A DNA stretch of 64,000 nucleotides from contig KK211088.1 of the NCBI GenBank assembly GCA_000620185.1, positions 62,001 through 126,000 of the forward strand. The letters are read 5' to 3'. Shown here piece after piece: positions 44,165 to 51,705 of the stretch (the first letter of the stretch is position 1; each line of letters starts with the position of its first letter). Position numbers and translations under genes: made by a program. The notes beneath the pieces are model-generated. The model had not been told where the DNA came from and searched no databases. It worked only from the letters and a program-made list of their open reading frames with translations. The DNA is from Geodermatophilaceae bacterium URHB0062 (GTDB taxonomy: Bacteria; Actinomycetota; Actinomycetes; Mycobacteriales; Geodermatophilaceae).

Positions 44165-44554
44165 TCAGGCGGCGTCGAGCGCGGCACGGACCTCCTCGGG
44201 CCAGGGGATCGAGGCGCCGTCCGCGGTGCACACGTACGTGGTCCGTACCTCACAGCACACCCGCTCCCCCACCCGGACGACGAAGCGCAGGGTCAGGCTG
44301 GTGCGGCCGAGTGCCTCGAGGTCGGCGTCGAGCTCGACCGTGTCGCCCCAGCGGGCCGACGACCGCCACTGGAGGGAGCTGGCCACGACCAGGTACTTGA
44401 TCCCCCGGGCGTTGAGCTCGTCCCAGGGCACGCCGCAGGAGATCCACGAGATGTTGACGGCCTCGTCGGCCCACACCAGGTAGTGGGCGTTGAAGACGAT
44501 GCCCTGCTGGTCGCACTCGACGTAGCGGACGGGGGAACTCCACACCTGCGGCAC
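44165..44554 (-). CDS. acyl-CoA thioesterase, 4HBT hotdog fold
   Basis: A 129-residue hotdog protein. VRYVECDQQGIVFNAHYLVWADEA contains the Asp-Gln-x-Gly-Ile-Val/Asn-His pattern of 4-hydroxybenzoyl-CoA and YbgC-type thioesterases, with the catalytic Asp. The GTG at 44554 or the next at 44545 are both possible starts. It is divergent from the VOC gene with 99 bases between. The acyl substrate is unknown. Confidence 0.85.
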   Translation of the reverse strand: MPQVWSSPVRYVECDQQGIVFNAHYLVWADEAVNISWISCGVPWDELNARGIKYLVVASSLQWRSSARWGDTVELDADLEALGRTSLTLRFVVRVGERVCCEVRTTYVCTADGASIPWPEEVRAALDAA

Positions 44555-44641
44555 GGGTGGGGACGGTATCCGGGTGCGGCGGCGGCCCCGCCCGCGGACC
44601 CGGGGACGACGGAGCGCCACGATTCCGTCGGACGTCTCCCC

Positions 44642-44647
44642 TAGCGT
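44642..44647 (+). promoter_or_regulatory. -10 element TAGCGT, leaderless start of a VOC gene
   Basis: TAGCGT ends 6 bases before the ATG at 44654. Confidence 0.5.
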
Positions 44648-44653
44648 GCGGCC

Positions 44654-45079
44654 ATGGCCTTCGACGTGCAGATCGTTGTCGACTCCGCGCGACCGCACGA
44701 GCTCGCCGACTGGTGGGCCGAGGTGCTCGGCTGGCCGGTGGAGCCGCAGGACGAGGCGTTCATCCAGCGGATGGTCGATGCCGGCCATGCCTCGGCCGAC
44801 GACACCGCGCGGCACCGGGGCGCGCTGGTGTGGCGGGCGGGTGCGGCCCTGAACTCGCCCGACCCCGGCAGGCCGCGGCTGCTCTTCCAGACCGTGCCGG
44901 AGGGCAAGTCGGTCAAGAACCGGCTGCACCTCGACGTCCGGGTCGGAGCCGAGCGCCGGGAGGCCGAGGTGGCACGACTGCTGGGGCTGGGCGCGACGGA
45001 GCTCTGGCGCGCCTCGCAGGGGCCCTACGAGTGGGTCACGCTCGCCGACCCGGAGGGCAACGAGTTCTGCGTGACCTGA
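44654..45079 (+). CDS. VOC-family protein (glyoxalase-like)
   Basis: A 141-residue VOC protein of the type that starts DVQIVVDSARPHELADWWAEVLGW and ends YEWVTLADPEGNEFCVT. Trp residues near the start and the DPEGNEFCV ending are typical of the actinobacterial glyoxalase-like group. The longer insert around RHRGALVWRAGAALN distinguishes it from the VOC protein at 18.6 kb. The function is unknown. Confidence 0.85.
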   Translation: MAFDVQIVVDSARPHELADWWAEVLGWPVEPQDEAFIQRMVDAGHASADDTARHRGALVWRAGAALNSPDPGRPRLLFQTVPEGKSVKNRLHLDVRVGAERREAEVARLLGLGATELWRASQGPYEWVTLADPEGNEFCVT

Positions 45080-45083
45080 TGAG

Positions 45084-45278
45084 TCAGCTCGCGCGCAGGT
45101 CCCGGGCCAGCTTGCGGTCGGCCACGGTCCGCTCGGCACGTCGCCGGTTGCTGGTGCGAGCCGGTCGGCGTTCGCCGAGGTATCTGGCGTCCTCCACGAG
45201 CTGGAAGGCGGCGAGCACACTCGCCCGCACTTCAGGGGCCTGCGGAACCGCGGGTCGCGCGGGTTCGGACGTCGTCAT
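45084..45278 (-). CDS. small hypothetical protein
   Basis: A 64-residue, highly charged product. The middle (EVRASVLAAFQLVEDARYLGER) should be an amphipathic helix and the end (RTSNRRRAERTVADRKLARDL) is very basic. No family is recognised. It is convergent with the VOC gene, 4 bases apart, and its upstream region holds an unusually AT-rich palindromic patch at about 45362-45400. Confidence 0.5.
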   Translation of the reverse strand: MTTSEPARPAVPQAPEVRASVLAAFQLVEDARYLGERRPARTSNRRRAERTVADRKLARDLRAS

Positions 45279-45384
45279 CGGGAGTCCCCCTTCTCCCCGA
45301 GGAGCCCGCCACGGCAACCCGGTGGCGCCATGGTGCCCGCAGATCGGCCGGATCAACCCTCTGCGTCACCAATTGGTACAGATG

Positions 45385-45398
45385 TGTCACATGCGACA
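45385..45398. promoter_or_regulatory. TGTC-N6-GACA dyad upstream of the 64-residue protein gene
   Basis: TGTCaCATGcGACA is symmetric except for one base pair, within a short AT-rich stretch (AATTGGTACAGATG) that stands out from the GC-rich surroundings. It is a likely operator or promoter region for the minus-strand gene ending at 45084. Confidence 0.35.
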
Positions 45399-45446
45399 GA
45401 TGCGGCCCGGTCAGGACCCGCGACGGACGTCCGCCGGGGGCGGATC

Positions 45447-45692
45447 TCAGTCGGCGACGGCGTCGTCCCTGGTGTTCCGCCGCACCCGCGGCCGGACCGT
45501 GTAGACGGCGGCCTCGTCGGTGAGCGGCTCGAGGTCGTAGCGGTGGACGACCTTCGGCCCGTCGTGCAGGTGGACGTGCGTGATGGTCGGCAGCGGCGCC
45601 CCCTGCTCCGCCGGCCGGACCTCGACCCGGCCGTCGAGGGGGCCGCCCACGAACAGCAGAACGGCGTCACCGTTCGACGCGGTCCCGTCCAC
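45447..45692 (-). CDS. hypothetical protein, start uncertain
   Basis: An 81-residue product from a GTG at 45692 with no ribosome site. The second part GDAVLLFVGGPLDGRVEV...THVHLHDGPKVVHRYDLEPL looks like a small beta-rich domain often seen in actinobacterial proteins of unknown function. The frame stays open upstream with an internal repeat (SASNGNSV then TASNGDAV), and a CTG at 45794 has AGAGGGA 7 bases before it, which would give 115 residues. That CTG start is inference. Confidence 0.55.
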   Translation of the reverse strand: MDGTASNGDAVLLFVGGPLDGRVEVRPAEQGAPLPTITHVHLHDGPKVVHRYDLEPLTDEAAVYTVRPRVRRNTRDDAVAD

Positions 45693-45853
45693 GGCACGGC
45701 CGTCCGCGGCGGTTCCGCCGACGGAGTTCCCGTTCGACGCGCTCGGGTCGACGGCGTCCGGCTCGGAGCCGGTTCCGGCGGTGTTCTCGGACAGTTCGAT
45801 TCCCTCTCGCTCGTTTCGGGGCCCTGGCCAGGGTAGGCGCGTCCGGCGCCGGA

Positions 45854-46906
45854 TCAGGCCGACGCCGACGTCCGCCTGGCCACCTCGGCGCGGACGACGG
45901 GCGCCACCTCGGTCCCGAGCAGCTCGATCGACCGGAGGACCTCGCGGTGCGGAGCCGCGCCGAGCGAGGACTGCATCAGGTAGCGCTGGTGCCCGAACAC
46001 CTCGTGCTGGAACAGGATCTTCTCGGCCACCTGTTCCGGACTGCCGACGGCGAGCGCCCCGCGCAGGCCGGTCAGGGCGTCGAACTGCTCGCGCGTCATC
46101 GCTCCCCAGCCCCGCTCGCGGCCCAGCTGGGTCATGACCTCGGCATACGTCGTGAAGAAGCTGTCGGCGGCGGCCTGCGTCGTGTCGGCGACGAAGCCGT
46201 GACCGTTGATGGACACCGCCAGCGGGCCGTGCCCGTACTGCGCCGCGGCGCGGCGATGCAGCGCCGCCAGCGGCGCGAACCGCTCCGGCTCACCCCCGAT
46301 GATGGCCAGCGCGAGCGGCAGCCCGAGCGCACCCGCGCGGACCACCGACTGCGGATTGCCGCCGACCGCGACCCACACGGGGATCGGCTCCTGCACCGGC
46401 CGCGGGTAGACCGGCTGGTCGACCAGGGCGGCGCGGTGCCTGCCGGACCAGGTCACCCGCCCGGAGTCGCGCAGCCGCAGGAGCAGATCGAGCTTCTCCG
46501 CGAACAGCTCGTCGTAGTCGTCGAGGTCGTAGCCGAACAGCGGGAACGACTCGATGAACGACCCGCGGCCGGCCATGATCTCGGCCCGCCCGCCCGACAG
46601 CAGGTCGACGGTCGCGAACTGCTGGAACACCCGGACCGGGTCCTCCGACGAGAGCACGGTCACCGCGCTGGTCAGCCGGATCTGCGTCGTCCGGACGGCG
46701 GCCGCGGCCAGGACGACCGACGGCGCGCTGATGGCGTAGTCGGGCCGGTGGTGCTCACCCAGGCCGAAGACGTCGAGACCCACCTGGTCGGCGAGCTCGA
46801 TCTCCTCCATCAGGTTCCGGACCCGCTGTTCCGGGCTGATCGTCGTCCCCGTGCGCGGGTCCCGGTGCACGTCGCCGAACGTGTAGACGCCCAGTTCCAC
46901 TCGCAC
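45854..46906 (-). CDS. LLM-class flavin-dependent oxidoreductase
   Basis: A 350-residue luciferase-like monooxygenase. [28 protein letters not shown] is the signature segment of the group and [16 protein letters not shown] the later flavin-phosphate loop. The GTG start at 46906 has GAGAGGA before it. FMN or F420 use cannot be separated by eye. It stands alone beside the AbrB-family gene, 72 bases apart. Confidence 0.88.
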   Translation of the reverse strand: MRVELGVYTFGDVHRDPRTGTTISPEQRVRNLMEEIELADQVGLDVFGLGEHHRPDYAISAPSVVLAAAAVRTTQIRLTSAVTVLSSEDPVRVFQQFATVDLLSGGRAEIMAGRGSFIESFPLFGYDLDDYDELFAEKLDLLLRLRDSGRVTWSGRHRAALVDQPVYPRPVQEPIPVWVAVGGNPQSVVRAGALGLPLALAIIGGEPERFAPLAALHRRAAAQYGHGPLAVSINGHGFVADTTQAAADSFFTTYAEVMTQLGRERGWGAMTREQFDALTGLRGALAVGSPEQVAEKILFQHEVFGHQRYLMQSSLGAAPHREVLRSIELLGTEVAPVVRAEVARRTSASA

Positions 46907-46978
46907 GTTCCTCTCGGCCGTCGTCCCGGCCGACGCCGGATCCGGGGAGGTACAACGACCGGGGCGCCCGCGGATTCC

Positions 46979-48049
46979 TCAGGCGCGGCCGCGCCGCCGC
47001 AGCCAGCGGGCGATCAGCGGCGCGCTCAGCAGCATGACGAACAGCCGCAGCACCTGGACGGCGAGCACGAAGGTGGCGTTGGCGCCGCTGTCGGTCGCGG
47101 TGGCGAGGACGGCGTACAGCCCGCCCGGCGTCGTCGCGAGGTAGCCGTCGAGGGCGCTCGTGCCGGTGGCCGCCGCGAGCACGGCACCGAGGCCGGCGCA
47201 GGCCACGATCAGCGCGAGGATGGTGCCCAGGGCCAGCGGCAGCGCCCGCCCGATGGTGCGCAGGCTCTCCCGGGTGAAGCTGACGCCGACCTGGAGCCCG
47301 ATGACGAGGAACGCCGCGCTCTGCACGAGGTCGGGCACCTGCGCGCCGGAGCCGAGACCCGTGAGGTCGACGACCGCCGCCACGACCATGGGGCCGAGCA
47401 TCGACACCGCGGGGAAGGGCACCAGGCGGCCGACGAGCAGGCCGGCGACCGCGCAACCGACGGTGAAGAGCAGCCCGAGCGGCCAGCCCGGCGCCCCGGC
47501 GTCCGCCGGCCCTCCGGACCCCGACGAGGCGCCGTAGAGCGTCGTCGCGACGAGCGGCATGAGGACGACGATCAGCAGCACCCGCAGGTACTGGAGGACG
47601 GCGACCATCCGCTGGTCGGCGCCGAGCTCGCGCGCCATGACGATGATGCCCGAGGCACCCCCGGCGATCATCGCGAAGGCGCCGGTGACCGGGCTGATCC
47701 CCCGCTGCAGCCGCAGCAGCTGGCCCGCGACCAGGCTCAGCAGCAGGGTCGCGATCGTCACGAGCAGGACGGCCAGCCAGTTCTCGCCGACCGCGCGCAG
47801 GGTGTCGAGGTCCATCAGGGCGCCGATGGCCACCCCGACGACCGCCTGGGCCGCGGTCATGGCCCGCGGCGGCACCTCGATGCGGCGCGGAACGGCCAGG
47901 GCGCGCACCAGACCCGCCACCAGGCCGCCGAACAGCGCGGGCGACGGGAGGTCGAGGAGGGTGAAGACCAGGGTGACCCCGAGCGCCCCGACGACCACCG
48001 CGGCCCCGTCGAGCACCTGGTGCCAGCGTCGTGCCTCGCCCACCAGCAC
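46979..48049 (-). CDS. AbrB-family integral membrane protein (Gate_AbrB fold)
   Basis: A 356-residue protein of about 10-12 helices in two similar halves with the family loops PSPALFGGLVAGLV, GISPVTGAFAMIAGGASGI and TTPGGLYAVLATATDSGANATFVLA. The name AbrB is historical from E. coli and does not denote the Bacillus transcription factor; a transport or ammonia-related role is only guessed in the family. The GTG at 48049 is the likely start; a longer open frame upstream reads antisense over the siroheme synthase gene. The two genes are divergent. Confidence 0.85.
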   Translation of the reverse strand: MLVGEARRWHQVLDGAAVVVGALGVTLVFTLLDLPSPALFGGLVAGLVRALAVPRRIEVPPRAMTAAQAVVGVAIGALMDLDTLRAVGENWLAVLLVTIATLLLSLVAGQLLRLQRGISPVTGAFAMIAGGASGIIVMARELGADQRMVAVLQYLRVLLIVVLMPLVATTLYGASSGSGGPADAGAPGWPLGLLFTVGCAVAGLLVGRLVPFPAVSMLGPMVVAAVVDLTGLGSGAQVPDLVQSAAFLVIGLQVGVSFTRESLRTIGRALPLALGTILALIVACAGLGAVLAAATGTSALDGYLATTPGGLYAVLATATDSGANATFVLAVQVLRLFVMLLSAPLIARWLRRRGRA

Positions 48050-48091
48050 CCCGTTCCGCGTCGGTCGTCGGCGCCCACTCTCCCCCTGTCT

Positions 48092-48131
48092 CCGAGCCCG
48101 GATCGCAGGACCCCCGAGCCCGGATCGCAGG
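48092..48131. repeat. 18-bp tandem direct repeat in the abrB/cysG-like intergenic
   Basis: CCGAGCCCGGATCGCAGG occurs at 48092-48109 and again at 48114-48131, perfect, with a 22-base period (two helical turns), 96 bases upstream of the siroheme synthase start. It may be a regulator site or a slippage product. Confidence 0.6.
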
Positions 48132-48226
48132 GCACCGGGTGCGCCGGCCGCCCTCCCCTGCCGCCGCGCGGGCAGGGGCTGGAATCCTGGGCAGGCCCGC
48201 GAGCCGCCGTCCGAGGAGTTCCGCCG

Positions 48227-49474
48227 ATGAACGCGACGCCCGTCGACGCCGCGTCCGGCGCCGTCTATCCCGTGGGCCTGCGGCTGCTCGACCGGCGGGT
48301 CGTCGTCGTGGGTGGCGGCCAGGTGGCCCACCGCCGGGTGGCCGGGCTGCTCGACGCCCGCGCCCGCGTGACCGTCGTCAGCCCGGTCGTGACCCCCGCC
48401 CTCGAGGCGCTCGTGGCCCCGGGGTCGGTGACCTGGGTGCCGCGCGACTACCGGACCGGCGACCTCGACGGCGCCTGGTACGCCGTGGCGGCGACGAACG
48501 ACCACGCGGTGAACGCCGCGGTGGCCGAGGAGGCCGAGCGGTCGCGCATCTTCTGCGCCCGCGCCGACGACCGGGCCCACTCGAGCGTCTGGACCCCCGC
48601 CGTCGGCCGGCAGGGCGATGTGGTGATCGGCGTGCACGGCGGCGGCGATCCGCAGCGGGCCGTCGGCGTACGCGACGCCGTCGTGGCCGGCCTCGCCGAC
48701 GGCCGCATCGCCGACCGGGCCGCCCGCACGCCCGCCGGGGGGCGCACGGGCAGCGTCGTCCTGGTCGGGGGCGGCCCCGGTGATCCGGAACTGATCACCG
48801 TGCGCGGGCACCGTGCGATCGCGCAGGCCGACGTCGTCGTCGCCGACCACCTGGCGCCGCTGTCGCTGCTGGCCTCCCTGCCCACCGACGTCGAGGTCAT
48901 CGACGCCTCCAAGCTCCCCCGCGGGCGGTCGATGGCGCAGGAGCAGATCAACGCCCTGCTGGTCGAACACGCGCTGGCCGGCAGGCGGGTGGCCCGGCTC
49001 AAGGGCGGCGACCCGTTCGTCTTCGGGCGCGGCATGGAGGAGCTGCAGGCGTGCGTCGCGGCCGGGGTCCCGGTCGAGGTGGTGCCCGGCGTGACCAGCG
49101 CGATCGGCGTACCCGGGCTGGCCGGCATCCCCGTGACCCACCGCGGTCTCACGCACGAGTTCGTCGTCGTCTCCGGGCACGTGCCGCCGGGGCATCCGCA
49201 GTCGCTCGTCGACTGGGCGGCGATCGGGCGGCTGCGCGGCACCGTCGTGGTCCTCATGGGGGTCGACACGGCGCCGGCCATCGCGGCGGCGCTGATGGAG
49301 AACGGGCGGGCACCGGCGACGCCGGTGGCGGTGGTGGCCGACGGCGCCATGCCGACGCAGCGCACGGTCCGGACGACGCTCGAGGGGCTGGGCGCGACGA
49401 TGGCCGAGGCCGGCATCCGCCCGCCGGCGGTCTGGGTGGTCGGCGAGGTCGTCGGCCTCACCGCTCCGGGCTGA
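48227..49474 (+). CDS. cysG: siroheme synthase (uroporphyrinogen-III methyltransferase with precorrin-2 dehydrogenase)
   Basis: A bifunctional 415-residue protein. Residues 1-160 form the NAD-dependent precorrin-2 dehydrogenase/ferrochelatase part (VVVVGGGQVAHRR, about 25-37; VAATNDHAVN). Residues about 175-415 form the SAM-dependent methyltransferase (LVGGGPGDPELIT, 179-191; KGGDPFVFGRGMEE; VPGVTSAIGVPGLAGIPVTHRG). Together they make precorrin-2 and sirohydrochlorin for siroheme (sulfite and nitrite reductases) or B12. It lacks the N-terminal middle domain of full E. coli CysG. ATG at 48227 with GAGGAG before it. Confidence 0.93.
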   Translation: MNATPVDAASGAVYPVGLRLLDRRVVVVGGGQVAHRRVAGLLDARARVTVVSPVVTPALEALVAPGSVTWVPRDYRTGDLDGAWYAVAATNDHAVNAAVAEEAERSRIFCARADDRAHSSVWTPAVGRQGDVVIGVHGGGDPQRAVGVRDAVVAGLADGRIADRAARTPAGGRTGSVVLVGGGPGDPELITVRGHRAIAQADVVVADHLAPLSLLASLPTDVEVIDASKLPRGRSMAQEQINALLVEHALAGRRVARLKGGDPFVFGRGMEELQACVAAGVPVEVVPGVTSAIGVPGLAGIPVTHRGLTHEFVVVSGHVPPGHPQSLVDWAAIGRLRGTVVVLMGVDTAPAIAAALMENGRAPATPVAVVADGAMPTQRTVRTTLEGLGATMAEAGIRPPAVWVVGEVVGLTAPG

Positions 49475-49489
49475 GCTCCCGGCCCGCGT

Positions 49490-50341
49490 TCAGATGTTGG
49501 CGCCGTCCGGCGGCGGCCCCTCGGGCAGAGGTGCGGCGAAGCCGCTGCCGGGCACCTCGGGCGCGGTCATGCCGACGGTGTAGGCCGTCATCGACAGCGA
49601 GCCGTAGGCGTAGCCGTCGACGAGCACCTCGGCCGGGGTGCTGGTCGCGCCGGCGACCCCGGCGACGTAGAGCAGGGGCAGGAAGTGGTCCGGCGTCGGC
49701 ACCGCCAGGTCGTAGTCGCGGTGCCCGTCGAGCCGACCGACCTCCGTCGGGTCGCTGAGCATCACCTCCTTGGCCCGCTCGTCGAACCGCTGCGCCCAGT
49801 CGAACCCGGCGTCGGGCAGGGCCCGGCTGACGCCGCCGAGGTTGTGCACGACGTTGCCGCTGCCGATGACCAGGACGCCGTCCTCGCGCAGCGGCGCCAG
49901 CGCGGCGCCGAGCTGGAGGTGGTAGTCGAAGGACTTGAGGGCGTTGATCGACAACTGCACGACGGGGACGTCGGCGTCGGGGAAGGCGTGCCGGAGGACC
50001 GACCAGGTGCCGTGGTCGATGCCCCAGCTGTCGATGTCGGCGCCGACCCAGGTGGGATGCACGATGTCGGCGATCTCGTCGTACAGCTCCGGCAGCCCGG
50101 GTGCGTCGTAGCGGACGTCGAAGAGCTCCTGCGGAAAGCCGAAGAAGTCGTGCAGCGTGCGCGGCTGTGGCATCGCGGTGATGGCGGTCGCGTGCACGTA
50201 CCAGTGCGCGGAGACGACGAGGATGGCCCGCGGCCGGGGCACCGACCGGCCGAACGCGCGCCAGGCCTCGGTGTACCGGTTGCGTTCCAGCGCGTTCATC
50301 GGGTTCCCGTGGCCGAAGAACGCGGCGGGCATGACGCTCAT
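49490..50341 (-). CDS. LigB-family extradiol dioxygenase (4,5-DOPA dioxygenase-like)
   Basis: A 283-residue non-heme metal dioxygenase of the YgiD/DODA group. FFGHGNPMNALERN, VVSAHWYV, DHGTWSVLRHAFPDADVPVVQLSI and GSGNVVHNLGGV contain the conserved metal-binding His residues (HG, HW, HG, HN). The enzyme cleaves a catechol such as DOPA. It is upstream of soxR's convergent side and overlaps no other gene. A single arm GTTGATCATCG lies between it and soxR. Confidence 0.87.
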   Translation of the reverse strand: MSVMPAAFFGHGNPMNALERNRYTEAWRAFGRSVPRPRAILVVSAHWYVHATAITAMPQPRTLHDFFGFPQELFDVRYDAPGLPELYDEIADIVHPTWVGADIDSWGIDHGTWSVLRHAFPDADVPVVQLSINALKSFDYHLQLGAALAPLREDGVLVIGSGNVVHNLGGVSRALPDAGFDWAQRFDERAKEVMLSDPTEVGRLDGHRDYDLAVPTPDHFLPLLYVAGVAGATSTPAEVLVDGYAYGSLSMTAYTVGMTAPEVPGSGFAAPLPEGPPPDGANI

Positions 50342-50428
50342 GGAGGCCTCCCCTGTCGTGCCGACCGAGGTTGATCATCGCCCCGCACCGGGTCCGCGGC
50401 GAGGGCAGCACCGGCGGGCCGACCCGGG

Positions 50429-50887
50429 TCAGCGAGGAACGGGGCGCCGCAGGGCCGGTGGCAGCCGGCGCGCGCCCGGCCCCTCGGCGGCGGCCGCGTC
50501 GCCGGGGTTGAACAGTGCGCAGCGGCCCAGCGACAGGCACCCGCAGCCGATGCAGGACGACAGCCCGTCGCGCAGCTCGGTCAGCGCGGAGATCTGCTCG
50601 TCGAGCCGGTCGCGCCACTCGCTCGACAGCCGTTCCCAGTCCCGCGCGCTCGGCGGGCGGTCCTCCGGCAGGCCCGCCAGCGCCGCGCGAATCTCCGGCA
50701 GGGACAACCCGACGTTGCGCGCCGCCCGGATGACGGCCAGCCGGCGCAGCACGGTCCGCGGGTAACGGCGGGCGCCCCCGGCGGTTCTCGTCGCCGCGGG
50801 CAGCAGCCCCTGCTCCTCGTAGTAGCGCAACGCCGAGGGCGCCGTGCCCGAGCGGGCGGACACCACGCCGATCGGCAGAAGTTCCAT
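50429..50887 (-). CDS. soxR: redox-sensitive MerR-family regulator SoxR
   Basis: A 152-residue sensor of redox-cycling compounds. The N-terminal helix-turn-helix is GVVSARSGTAPSALRYYEEQGLL. The [2Fe-2S] cluster site is CIGCGCLSLGRC, with cysteines 112, 115, 117 and 123, exactly the SoxR spacing. The C-terminal tail is basic and Pro-rich. Unlike enterobacteria, no soxS is present; in Actinobacteria SoxR controls enzymes directly. A perfect SoxR box lies 14 bases upstream and faces the divergent SDR gene. Confidence 0.95.
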   Translation of the reverse strand: MELLPIGVVSARSGTAPSALRYYEEQGLLPAATRTAGGARRYPRTVLRRLAVIRAARNVGLSLPEIRAALAGLPEDRPPSARDWERLSSEWRDRLDEQISALTELRDGLSSCIGCGCLSLGRCALFNPGDAAAAEGPGARRLPPALRRPVPR

Positions 50888-50900
50888 GCCGGCCCCCTTG

Positions 50901-50920
50901 ACCTCAAGTGCACTTGAGGT
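50901..50920. promoter_or_regulatory. SoxR operator (perfect 20-base palindrome)
   Basis: ACCTCAAGTGCACTTGAGGT is perfectly symmetric and matches the known SoxR box CCTCAAGTTAACTTGAGG in both arms. A TTGACC hexamer at 50898 overlaps its left edge as a possible -35, so the site would lie in the promoter spacer, as SoxR needs. It stands between soxR and the SDR gene. Confidence 0.92.
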
Positions 50921-50934
50921 CCGACGGTAGCCCC

Positions 50935-51705
50935 ATGGACACCGCGATGGACACTCCTCTCGCCGTCGTCACCGGCGCCTCCCGAGGGCTCGGCCGGGCC
51001 CTGGCGGGCGCGCTGAACGAACGCGGCTGGCGGCTGGTCGTCGACGGCCGGGACGGCGACCGGCTGGCCGCCACGGTCGCCGCGCTGCCCCAGCCCGCAC
51101 TGGTCACCGCCGTCCGCGGCGACGTGGCCGACCCGGCCCACCGGGCGGCCCTCGCCGCGGCCGCCGGCGGGCGCCTCGACCTGCTGGTCAACAACGCCAG
51201 CGAGCTCGGGCCCAGCCCGCTGCCGCCACTGGTCGCCCTCCACTGCGACGACCTCGAGCGGATCCTCGCCGTGAACGTCGTCGCGCCCCTCGCGCTCACC
51301 GCGGCCCTCCTGCCGGCGCTCGTGAGCGCGCGCGGGCGGATCGTCAACGTCTCCTCCGACGCGGCCGTCGAGGCCTACGAGGGCTGGGGCGGCTACGGCG
51401 CCAGCAAGGCCGCGCTCGACCAGCTGACCGCCGTCCTCGGCGTCGAGCATCCCGAGCTGCGGTGCTACGCGGTCGACCCCGGCGACATGGCCACCGACAT
51501 GCACCAGGCGGCCTTCCCGGGCGAGGACATCAGCGACCGGCCCGCGCCCGAGACCGTCGTCCCCGGGCTGCTAGCGCTCATCGACGGCGACCTGCCGAGC
51601 GGGCGGTACCGCATCCTGGCCTCCGTGCAGGGTCCCACCGCGAGCGTGCGAGTGGTGGGGGGCGGGGAGGTCCTTTCCGTGATCGTCGCGGGGGCGGCCC
51701 GATGA
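50935..51705 (+). CDS. short-chain dehydrogenase/reductase, likely SoxR target
   Basis: A 256-residue SDR with TGASRGLG (13-20), NNASELG, the catalytic Ser in NVSSDAAVEAY and YGASKAALDQ. The ATG at 50935 is 14 bases after the SoxR box, so the transcript may have almost no leader. An ATG four codons in is the alternative. The last 26 residues, from about SVQGPTASVRVVGGG, are encoded by a copy of the stem-loop repeat and do not belong to the SDR fold. The stop overlaps the QueA-like start (ATGA). Confidence 0.88.
   Translation: MDTAMDTPLAVVTGASRGLGRALAGALNERGWRLVVDGRDGDRLAATVAALPQPALVTAVRGDVADPAHRAALAAAAGGRLDLLVNNASELGPSPLPPLVALHCDDLERILAVNVVAPLALTAALLPALVSARGRIVNVSSDAAVEAYEGWGGYGASKAALDQLTAVLGVEHPELRCYAVDPGDMATDMHQAAFPGEDISDRPAPETVVPGLLALIDGDLPSGRYRILASVQGPTASVRVVGGGEVLSVIVAGAAR
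51618..51673. repeat. stem-loop repeat, copy E (inside the SDR coding end)
   Basis: GGCCTCC pairs with GGAGGTCC; the inner part GGTCCCACCGCGAGCGTGCG and the following GAGTGGTGGGGGGC match copies C and H. It lies within the SDR reading frame, 3' end, and ends 28 bases before the QueA-like start. Confidence 0.75.

Noticed and set aside
46979-48049. AbrB-family gene as a DNA-binding transition-state regulator
   Set aside because: The sequence is a multi-helix membrane protein; the shared name is historical.
46979-49195. 738-codon minus-strand frame ending in the AbrB-family gene
   Set aside because: The upstream half is antisense to the siroheme synthase. The gene proper starts at 48049.
50901-50920. 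SoxR palindrome read as a terminator of soxR
   Set aside because: It is upstream, not downstream, of soxR and has the known SoxR operator sequence.
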